Assembly: GCA_905479025.1 (NCBI GenBank)
Contig: CAJQKX010000585.1
Coordinates: forward strand, 1-5,023
Reading direction: 5' to 3'
Source: an uncultured Paraglaciecola sp.
GTDB lineage: Bacteria; Pseudomonadota; Gammaproteobacteria; Enterobacterales; Alteromonadaceae
DNA: 5,023 nucleotides
Positions 1 through 5,023 of this stretch are shown here, one piece after another; the stretch's first letter is position 1, and every line of letters starts with the position of its first letter. Both the position numbers and the translations under genes were made by a program. Below the pieces are notes generated by a model. That model saw only the letters and a program-made list of their open reading frames with translations. It was not told the origin of the DNA and did not search any database.

Positions 1-1
1 G

Positions 2-1081
2 GACAGTGCTAATTCCGCACTACAAGATTTTTGTGACCGAGTGGAGTTTGTAAAGATAAGCTCGGACAATTCCGTCTTTAAACGGCTGTGGCTAATTGCG
101 TCTAGCTTCTTCACTGCAGAGCCGTACTTCACTAACTGGCTAACTTCGAAAAATTTCGAAAACTCTATACGAAAGCTTTTAACTGAAAGGAAATACGATG
201 CGGTCTATTTTGGGACGATTGGACTTTGTAAATATCGTTATTTATTCGACCACGAAATCACGCTGCTAGACCACCATAATATCGAGTCTCATATGATGAT
301 GCGTAGGAGTAAAAAAGAGAGCAATATTCTCAAAAAGATATATTTTTATCAGGAAGGAGAAAAACTTAGACGTACTGAAATAAAGCACTGTAGTGAATTC
401 AGTTTAAACTTGTTTTGCTCTACACTGGATCGAGATCGGCTTCTGGAATTTACTGAAGTCCAAGACACTTTAGTGACACCAAATGGCGTTGATACAGATT
501 TTTTCAAGCCAGTAGGCGCTCCTACAATTCCAAAATCAATGATTTTCGCAGGTGGTCTGACATGGTATCCGAACGTCGATGCAGTCCTATTTATTCTAAA
601 AAAAATATGGCCTCTCCTAACTGCAACAGAGCTTGACTGCAAATTGACAATCTGCGGACGAGGTATAAATTCAGAAATTGAAAAAATCGCGTCAACCTTT
701 GATAATGTCGAGATGACGGGTTTCGTTAATGACATTAGGCCTTTCATAGAATCTGCCAACCTATATCTATGCCCAATCACCGACGGAGGCGGAACCAAAC
801 TGAAAATACTAGATGCAATGTCGATGGGAAAAGTTGTAATAAGCGACCCTATAGCTGCTGAAGGAATTGACGTTACAAACAATTTAAATATTATTTTTGC
901 GCGGAATGAAGAAGAATTTGTCGAAAAAATAATATGGCTGTTAAAAAATAGAGAAGTCTGCCAAAAAATTGGTGATAGCGCGAGACAACTGATGCGTGAT
1001 GTATATGATTATCAGAAAATAGGCATCGCCTTCAACAAAAAAATTTCTAAGGTAGTGAGTGACAATGGCTATCATCAATAG
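2..1081 (+). CDS. Glycosyltransferase family 4 (GT-B fold), 5'-partial
   Basis: A GT-B glycosyltransferase that would transfer a sugar from a nucleotide donor to a lipid-linked glycan at the cytoplasmic membrane face. The frame is open to the left edge. The GTG at 41 is probably internal, because the 13 upstream codons end in CDRVEFVKIS, which reads like the N-terminal domain of this family; 359 residues are visible. Counting from codon 41, LLDHHNIES (75-83) matches the D-x-HN-x-E-S segment of the N-terminal domain. VTPNGVDTDFF (145-155) opens the C-terminal domain, followed by FAGGLTWYPNVDA (169-181), CGRG (205-208), TGFVNDI (226-232) and the donor-site segment GGGTKLKILDAMSMGK (249-264), then AAEGI. 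The usual donor-site Glu is Asp here (ILDAM), a substitution I believe occurs in this subgroup. The stop TAG lies inside the next gene, so the two are probably co-transcribed and translationally coupled. Donor and acceptor cannot be assigned. Confidence 0.9.
   Translation, partial: DSANSALQDFCDRVEFVKISSDNSVFKRLWLIASSFFTAEPYFTNWLTSKNFENSIRKLLTERKYDAVYFGTIGLCKYRYLFDHEITLLDHHNIESHMMMRRSKKESNILKKIYFYQEGEKLRRTEIKHCSEFSLNLFCSTLDRDRLLEFTEVQDTLVTPNGVDTDFFKPVGAPTIPKSMIFAGGLTWYPNVDAVLFILKKIWPLLTATELDCKLTICGRGINSEIEKIASTFDNVEMTGFVNDIRPFIESANLYLCPITDGGGTKLKILDAMSMGKVVISDPIAAEGIDVTNNLNIIFARNEEEFVEKIIWLLKNREVCQKIGDSARQLMRDVYDYQKIGIAFNKKISKVVSDNGYHQ
1049..1052 (+). promoter_or_regulatory. Probable ribosome binding site of the CapK-like gene
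   Basis: AAGG lies inside the end of the glycosyltransferase gene, six bases before GTG 1059 and twelve before ATG 1065. The spacing favours the GTG start. The following bases (GTGAG) could also serve the ATG, so the choice is not settled. Confidence 0.45.
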
Positions 1082-2444
1082 CATTTACGAAAAAAGTCCT
1101 TATTTTATCAAGGTTATATCTTTAAATCTGTATTCTATTCGACAGAAGTCGATTAACTATGGCCCATTAGCGAAAAGCCGGCTAAAAGAGTTAACGGCTT
1201 TCGATATTAACAATAAATTTGCGGTGAGGTCGTATCAGGAACGGCAGCTTAAAAAAATGTTAACTTATGCCAAGGTCAACGTGCCCTACTATAAAGATAT
1301 TAGTATCGACTTCCCAAAGAAATCACCACAAGATTTTTTTAAGTGGTTTTATAGCGAAATACCACTACTTAACAAAGCCACTGTCAAAGATGATCCGCAG
1401 CGGTTCTACGCTAACAACATGGATGAAGGCAGGCCACTTTTCTTTCATACAAGCGGAACATCTGGCAGCCCTATGACTATAAAGGCTTCAAGGCAAAGCC
1501 GTACAAAAAACTATGTTTTCTATAGACATCTTTTGAACAAATTCGGGGTCGATATAACTGATCGAAGTGTAACCTTTGCGGGAAGAAATTTAATACAAGA
1601 GAAAAATCAGATATCGATACCTGACTGGTGGGGCAACACCCTCTATTGCTCTTCCTACCACATTTCTGAAAAAAATTTCAAACTGTATACAGATAAAATT
1701 GAGTCATGGCGTCCTGAATATATCGATGCCTACCCATCTGCACTTTTTAGCCTTGCATTATTAGCGAGAAAATTCAAATTCAAATTCAAACACCATCCAA
1801 AAGTAATTCTGACTTCATCAGAAACATTATTGCCAAGTCAACGTGAACTCATTGAAGACGTTTTCGGCTGCGCCATCGTTGATCAATATGGCTGCACTGA
1901 AATGTCAGTTTTCGCTGCAAATTATACAAACAGTAGCTATCTCCCGCATCCGCTTTTCGGCATTACAGAAGTCCTTGGGCCTGACGAAAAGCAAGTAGAA
2001 CCAGGCGAACGGGGCGAAATTGTAACGACTGGATTTATTAACAAATATATGCCGCTGATTAGATACAAAATCGGAGATATAGGATGCGTAGCAGAAGATA
2101 ATGATGATAGAGAGTATCGAAGGAGCTCATTGCGTTATATTTTAGGACGACTGGAGGATTCAATAATAACACCTGAAGGTAAAAGAGTTGGGCGGCTTGA
2201 CCCGATTTTTAAGGGACTTTCGCACGTCATTAACTCTCAAATTATTCAAAGCAGGGAAACCGAATTGATCGTGAAAGTAGTTATTGACCCGCAAGCCTCA
2301 AATATAGAGCCCATGCTAAGACAGCTTGAAAAAAACCTCAGGGCTCGCACAAGCCAAGAATTTAATATCAAGATTGAGTGCGTTGACCATATTAAAAAAG
2401 ATGCCAATGGGAAATTTAGGGCCGTAATCTCGCACGTAACTTGA
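1059..2444 (+). CDS. PaaK/CapK-like adenylate-forming enzyme (phenylacetate-CoA ligase family)
   Basis: A member of the ANL (acyl-CoA synthetase) superfamily, closest in appearance to PaaK and to the CapK proteins found in capsule and EPS clusters. The family activates a carboxylate as an acyl-adenylate; the substrate here is unknown. Visible motifs, numbered from the GTG: phosphate-binding loop HTSGTSGSP (130-138), LTSSE (251-255), the A5-like QYGCTE (276-281), GERGEIV (316-322), RYKIGD (335-340), GRLED (363-367), and NGKFR (450-454) with the Lys expected of the C-terminal lid domain. At 461 residues it is about the family's normal length and looks intact. There is no signal peptide or clear membrane segment, so it should be cytoplasmic. 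The start is ambiguous: GTG 1059, six bases after AAGG (1049-1052), or ATG 1065, two codons later. Either way it overlaps the glycosyltransferase by 17-23 bases. In this setting it probably helps add a non-sugar acyl or amino-acid substituent to the polymer, but that is inference from context. Confidence 0.88.
   Translation: MTMAIINSIYEKSPYFIKVISLNLYSIRQKSINYGPLAKSRLKELTAFDINNKFAVRSYQERQLKKMLTYAKVNVPYYKDISIDFPKKSPQDFFKWFYSEIPLLNKATVKDDPQRFYANNMDEGRPLFFHTSGTSGSPMTIKASRQSRTKNYVFYRHLLNKFGVDITDRSVTFAGRNLIQEKNQISIPDWWGNTLYCSSYHISEKNFKLYTDKIESWRPEYIDAYPSALFSLALLARKFKFKFKHHPKVILTSSETLLPSQRELIEDVFGCAIVDQYGCTEMSVFAANYTNSSYLPHPLFGITEVLGPDEKQVEPGERGEIVTTGFINKYMPLIRYKIGDIGCVAEDNDDREYRRSSLRYILGRLEDSIITPEGKRVGRLDPIFKGLSHVINSQIIQSRETELIVKVVIDPQASNIEPMLRQLEKNLRARTSQEFNIKIECVDHIKKDANGKFRAVISHVT
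1770..1787 (+). repeat. Three tandem AAATTC hexamers inside the CapK-like gene
   Basis: Three perfect copies of AAATTC in frame, encoding KFKFKF just before HHP (residues 238-246). The unit is a multiple of three, so copy-number change would not shift the frame. It sits between the substrate-side region and the LTSSE motif, probably in a surface segment. Confidence 0.85.
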
Positions 2445-2481
2445 GTGCTTTTGTCGATTTTTCAGCATGAGAATCAGAATC

Positions 2482-3309
2482 TTATTCAAGAGTGACATTT
2501 AACTGACTTGGTGCATTCGGAGGCGGTAATCTGCCGTCGTCATTACTAATCGAGAAGTTATCAATGTAAAAAACTGTATCTTCGGTGTAACCTGAGTTTG
2601 ACCAGCCGAGAAGATACCCTCGGTCTAAAAAATTGCCTTTCTGCGAATAATTGTCGATATTCGCCTTGCGAACCACAAGTTCTCCGTTTCGGTAAATCTC
2701 GACAATTCCGTTGGCCTTATCTTGATCAGAAAGTTTTACATAGGCACTATAATGCTGCCAAGTGCCCCTATCTTGCACTCGCATAATATGCTCTCCTTCT
2801 CCAAAATCTAGACGAGAGCCATATGTATGACCCAAATCATCACCATTCGAGCCCATCCGAATGGAAGGAAAGGAGTCTCCGGTCGCCTCGCCGGACCCTG
2901 GTAGCGTGGGCCACTGCTCAACGCCTACAAAAATATTCGAAGCAACCGCTCCATAATTACCCGACCAAAGTTGAAACAGACTTTTATTGTTCATGCTTCC
3001 ATAGCCAGTATCTCTATGATAATAGTTTTCAGGTATATAAAGATCATAGGAAATGAACAACTCTGAAGCCGGACCCGGCAAATAAAAACGAAGTTCGCTC
3101 ATCCCATCTTCTTCAATGGGCACACCTGCAAAGTGGAATCGTAAAGAATAATTCCCAGTCTATGCTTTTTCGGTCGTGCGCTTAGCCTCATAATTACCCC
3201 CCCAAAAATTAAGCGGCGCATCGCCAGGCTCAACTCCATCCGTAATTTCCCATGCAAATAGTCGGCTAGAAAATAAGCAAAAAAATCCCACCAAACAGCG
3301 ATATTTCAT
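2482..3309 (-). pseudogene. Secreted polysaccharide-lyase-like (heparin-lyase-type jelly roll) protein, interrupted by an in-frame TAG
   Basis: Starting at ATG 3309 the frame has 276 codons, with GGAG (3319-3316) six bases upstream. Residues 1-19 form a signal peptide (MK, hydrophobic core, likely cleavage after LFA), so export is expected. Next come EPGDAPLNFWGGNY (27-40), an amber TAG at codon 50, then directly TGNYSLRFHFAG, SYDLYIPENYYH, NNKSLFQLW, a GTWQHYS segment, EIYRNGEL, GYLLGWSNSGY and DTVFYIDNFSIS. This order resembles the beta-jelly-roll family that includes heparin-lyase-like polysaccharide lyases (Pfam Polysacc_lyase type); the match is from memory. Both sides of the TAG are in one frame and fit the fold, so this is a single gene with a nonsense codon. 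The 213-residue ORF from GTG 3123 lacks the signal peptide and first strands and has no good ribosome site. The gene may be dead, suppressed or misread. Whether the fold cuts polymer or only binds it is unknown. It ends in a proline-rich tail (GRLPPPNAPSQLNVTLE). Confidence 0.72.
3160..3162 (-). other. In-frame amber codon (position 50) in the lyase-like gene
   Basis: The minus-strand context is GCA TAG ACT. A CAG (Gln) to TAG transition is the simplest origin, giving EKAQTGNYS. Two neighbouring genes, the glycosyltransferase and the ligase-like gene, end in TAG, so this organism appears to use TAG as an ordinary stop. Confidence 0.8.
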
Positions 3310-3315
3310 AACTAA

Positions 3316-3319
3316 CTCC
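3316..3319 (-). promoter_or_regulatory. Ribosome binding site that fixes the start of the lyase-like gene at 3309
   Basis: On the minus strand GGAG is followed by TTAGTA-type spacing of six bases and then ATG 3309. It is a much better start signal than anything before the GTG at 3123, and it supports the longer, interrupted gene model. Confidence 0.7.
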
Positions 3320-3452
3320 AAACATTCACAACCAAATAAGCAAGGCTGTCTTAGGTAGAGGGCCCGTACGGCATAATTCCAGACAAAGACCCTATGAGAA
3401 TGAATAATACGCCACTTTCAGCATCTTGCATCGACCTAGTTCTCATTTTCTA

Positions 3453-3464
3453 TAGCAGCTGCTA
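3453..3464. repeat. Perfect 12-bp palindrome TAGCAGCTGCTA
   Basis: It repeats the half-sites of the hairpin at 3473-3491 (TAGCAG and CTGCTA), the two dyad centres being about 23-24 bases apart. It lies in the 193-base gap between the ligase-like gene and the lyase-like gene. It may be an operator pair, part of a compound terminator, or a degraded repeat. The rest of the gap (3310-3452) holds the ribosome site at 3316-3319 and no promoter I can defend. Confidence 0.5.
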
Positions 3465-3491
3465 AAACACACTAGCAGAAGCCGGCTGCTA
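3464..3491 (-). terminator. Possible weak rho-independent terminator after the ligase-like gene
   Basis: Eleven bases past the TAG stop of the ligase-like gene, the minus strand reads TAGCAG, a seven-base loop (CCGGCTT), CTGCTA, then GTGTGTTTT. The stem is six base pairs and the T run is short and broken, so termination would be weak or partial. The loop contains a competing palindrome, AGCCGGCT. It could instead be a regulatory dyad. Confidence 0.35.
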
Positions 3492-3502
3492 CAAGACCTG
3501 AT

Positions 3503-4789
3503 CTAATTAACAGCCAAATACTGTGCTTTAGACAAGTTCATCAAAGCGACTGCTAGGGCTAGCTGGACCCACATGAACGGGTAGTAGACGACAGAGACAA
3601 ATTGCCCAGCAATAATAAAACCAATAAATCCGATACATATTCCGCTAAAAAGAGTTGTCAAATATTGAGGAAGATCAACATTAAAAGCCATACTGCGCTT
3701 ATACATTCGAAAAAAACAAATTATTAAAAATACATATATACAAAGACCGAATAAGCCAAGCTCCGAGCCCACCTGAATAAAAATATTATGAGGAAGCTCA
3801 GCTCCTTTTTTTGCACGCATTCCAAGAAGGTCGTCCGAATAAAATTGATTATAGTAAGCGGGGAAGTTGAAGTATCCCACTCCCGAAATGGGGTGCTCAA
3901 TCATCATATCTAGTCCATTCTCCCAGTATAGAACACGCTGCTTGGACGTATCATCTTCGCCTATATTTTGAAATCGCTCATACTGCTCCTCAGGCAATAA
4001 AGAAAAAACAACACCACCTATTAAAATAGCCAAAAAAAATCGCTTTAAAGTTATCTTCTTGTAAAACAGAATTAACAGCTGCACTGCCAGCGCTAACTGC
4101 GCCCCCCTTGAGCTAGCTCCCATAATGGTCATCGCCGCAGCTATTGGGCAAAGAAAAAGAAACCAGTAACGCAGGCCCTTAACTTTGTTTTTCAATGCTG
4201 TAAATATCGATACAGAAAGACCAAAAAAAATGGACATTTGAATCGCTAATTCGCCGGAGTTTTGAAAAAATCCCGGTGGCCCCATCAAGCCCCACGATGT
4301 AAAGCCAAACCCGCGAAATGCCCAAGTACGGGCGCCAAAAAAGGCCAGCTTTGCACTAGCCAATACAAAAATCATAAGAAAAATAAAGAAACGCTGCTCA
4401 TTGGTAACGCTATTAATAACGACAAAGTAAATAATGAGCCAAGTGTAAAAATCAGGCAAGTGCTTCCAAGCAATCGCCTGATCATATGCAAACACAGAAG
4501 AAAATATAATAATGAGAAAAAATAGGAGCATCCAAACATTAATTGGGCTTTTGACCCACTTATGATTTCGATCGGCCAATAACCCTACTATAGACAGCAG
4601 TAAAAAGGTTTGGGCCCAGGGTAATATATCTAAGGCAGGGATAATGGAATGAGGCCTAACGTACTCAAAAAATAAATAGGCGCAAACCATCCAAAATGCG
4701 AAACTTTGCTGCTTAAAGGCGAGCCAAATAGAACCTACTTTTAATGCAAGCAAGTCATCCATTGCAACTGGCTGCTTACTTTTCAGCAT
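3503..4789 (-). CDS. O-antigen ligase / Wzy-like polytopic membrane protein (Wzy_C-type)
   Basis: A 428-residue inner-membrane protein with roughly ten to twelve hydrophobic segments and short loops, the usual size for O-antigen ligases and Wzy polymerases. These enzymes transfer or polymerise undecaprenyl-linked glycan on the periplasmic side. The large hydrophilic loop (about 265-335) carries HPISGVGYFNF (299-309) and ends in PHNIFIQVGSELGLFG (333-348). The latter fits H[NSQ]x9Gxx[GTY] described for WaaL ligases. SSRG (226-229) supplies the conserved Arg expected near the active site. The N-terminal FEYVRPHSI and the GPPGFFQNSGE segment (170-180) recall the ligase branch found in EPS and exosortase-linked clusters; that subgroup is uncertain. 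ATG 4789 overlaps the phosphatase stop by 14 bases and has GAAGG only three bases upstream. ATG 4762 (codon 10) is an alternative start. It may be an EPS polymerase rather than a ligase. Confidence 0.88.
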   Translation of the reverse strand: MLKSKQPVAMDDLLALKVGSIWLAFKQQSFAFWMVCAYLFFEYVRPHSIIPALDILPWAQTFLLLSIVGLLADRNHKWVKSPINVWMLLFFLIIIFSSVFAYDQAIAWKHLPDFYTWLIIYFVVINSVTNEQRFFIFLMIFVLASAKLAFFGARTWAFRGFGFTSWGLMGPPGFFQNSGELAIQMSIFFGLSVSIFTALKNKVKGLRYWFLFLCPIAAAMTIMGASSRGAQLALAVQLLILFYKKITLKRFFLAILIGGVVFSLLPEEQYERFQNIGEDDTSKQRVLYWENGLDMMIEHPISGVGYFNFPAYYNQFYSDDLLGMRAKKGAELPHNIFIQVGSELGLFGLCIYVFLIICFFRMYKRSMAFNVDLPQYLTTLFSGICIGFIGFIIAGQFVSVVYYPFMWVQLALAVALMNLSKAQYLAVN

Positions 4790-5023
4790 CAGCCTTCATA
4801 CTTTTTATTGCTTCAACACTCAGTGCTAAATAATCAATACAATAATTAAAAAAGCTTTGATTGGCGCTATAGGGGTCATGCACATAAGCATTCTTTTTTT
4901 CAGGCCATAAGCCAATTAATGTGACCTGATAGCTAACGCCTAATAAGTTTTTTAAGGCATGAAGATGCTTTGGCTCCATGACAATAAATAAATCGCCTGG
5001 CTGCTTTTTAAAATTGCGAGCAT
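4776..5023 (-). CDS. Low-molecular-weight protein tyrosine phosphatase (Wzb/Etp-like), C-terminal part
   Basis: The last 81 residues of a cytoplasmic LMW-PTP; the gene runs off the right edge, so the CX5R catalytic loop is not visible. What remains is diagnostic: ARNF near the edge, GDLFIVMEPKH (the usual D-L-I-x-V-M-x-x-x-H strand and helix), LIGLWPE, and HDPYSANQSF, where the Asp of DPY is the family's general acid. A helical C-terminus follows. The internal ATG at 4979 is not the start, because the reading frame continues upstream with conserved family sequence. In EPS and capsule clusters this enzyme removes phosphate from the C-terminal tyrosines of a Wzc-type kinase and so cycles polymer assembly and export. 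Such a kinase would be expected nearby, outside this window. Its stop TAA lies inside the start of the ligase-like gene, so the two are almost certainly one operon. Confidence 0.9.
   Translation of the reverse strand, partial: ARNFKKQPGDLFIVMEPKHLHALKNLLGVSYQVTLIGLWPEKKNAYVHDPYSANQSFFNYCIDYLALSVEAIKSMKADAEK

Noticed and set aside
349..882. 177-codon open frame on the minus strand opposite the glycosyltransferase
   Set aside because: It lies fully antisense to a gene with clear family motifs; its translation is Ser/Arg-rich with no recognisable domain.
1267..1476. 69-codon plus-strand frame inside the CapK-like gene
   Set aside because: It is an out-of-frame shadow of a segment that includes the phosphate-binding loop.
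2432..2462. GCAC...GTGC hairpin followed by T-rich sequence at the end of the CapK-like gene
   Set aside because: The stem is only four base pairs with a nine-base loop and the T stretch is interrupted; too weak to call a terminator.
2316..2498. 60-codon minus-strand frame across the convergent junction
   Set aside because: It starts inside the lyase-like gene and runs antisense into the CapK-like gene, with no ribosome site or family resemblance.
2598..3056. Two short plus-strand frames (2598-2786 and 2823-3056) opposite the lyase-like gene
   Set aside because: Both are antisense shadows of a recognisable coding frame and show no start signals or domains.
3160..3162. Recoding of TAG as an amino acid (alternative code or pyrrolysine)
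   Set aside because: Two other genes in the window end naturally at TAG, and nothing around this codon suggests a recoding element; a nonsense mutation or read error is simpler.
3449..3457. Extended -10-like TGCTATAGA on the minus strand upstream of the lyase-like gene
   Set aside because: There is no acceptable -35 hexamer at 16-18 bases, and it overlaps the palindrome. I also saw no sigma-54 -24/-12 pattern in the gap.
4262..4525. 87-codon plus-strand frame opposite the ligase-like gene
   Set aside because: It is Lys/Asn-rich antisense of hydrophobic membrane-segment codons, which commonly leaves such frames open.

Overview
The window is part of an exopolysaccharide/capsule (EPS) biosynthesis locus from a Gram-negative bacterium. 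Three things point to a proteobacterium, probably a marine or aquatic gammaproteobacterium: the moderate-to-low GC content, the overlapping gene pairs, and the Wzb-type phosphatase followed by an O-antigen-ligase-like membrane protein. The taxon is inferred from style of sequence only; there is no rRNA or housekeeping gene here to test it.

Layout: two genes on the + strand converge on three genes on the - strand. On the + strand, a family-4-type glycosyltransferase (2-1081, open at the left edge) overlaps a PaaK/CapK-like adenylate-forming enzyme (1059-2444). On the - strand, read from the right edge, are the C-terminal half of a low-molecular-weight protein tyrosine phosphatase (5023-4776, open at the right edge), a 14-base overlap into an O-antigen ligase/Wzy-like polytopic membrane protein (4789-3503), a 193-base gap with hairpin-forming repeats, and a secreted polysaccharide-lyase-like jelly-roll protein (3309-2482). 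The convergent junction between the two gene sets is only 37 bases long.

How the genes may work together: the glycosyltransferase adds a sugar to a lipid-linked repeat unit and the CapK-like enzyme may activate a carboxylic acid for a non-sugar substituent. The membrane protein polymerises or transfers the chain. The phosphatase would reset a tyrosine-kinase copolymerase encoded outside the window, and the exported lyase-like protein would bind or trim the polymer. These are family-based roles; the polymer itself cannot be read from this sequence.

The main anomaly is that the lyase-like gene has a clear ribosome binding site, start, signal peptide and homologous-looking frame, but an in-frame TAG at codon 50 (3162-3160) cuts it. 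Calling only the longest ORF gives a 213-residue product from a GTG at 3123 and hides the true 5' end. I see no mobile element, CRISPR array, tRNA or rRNA, and no clear evidence of a wholly new system.
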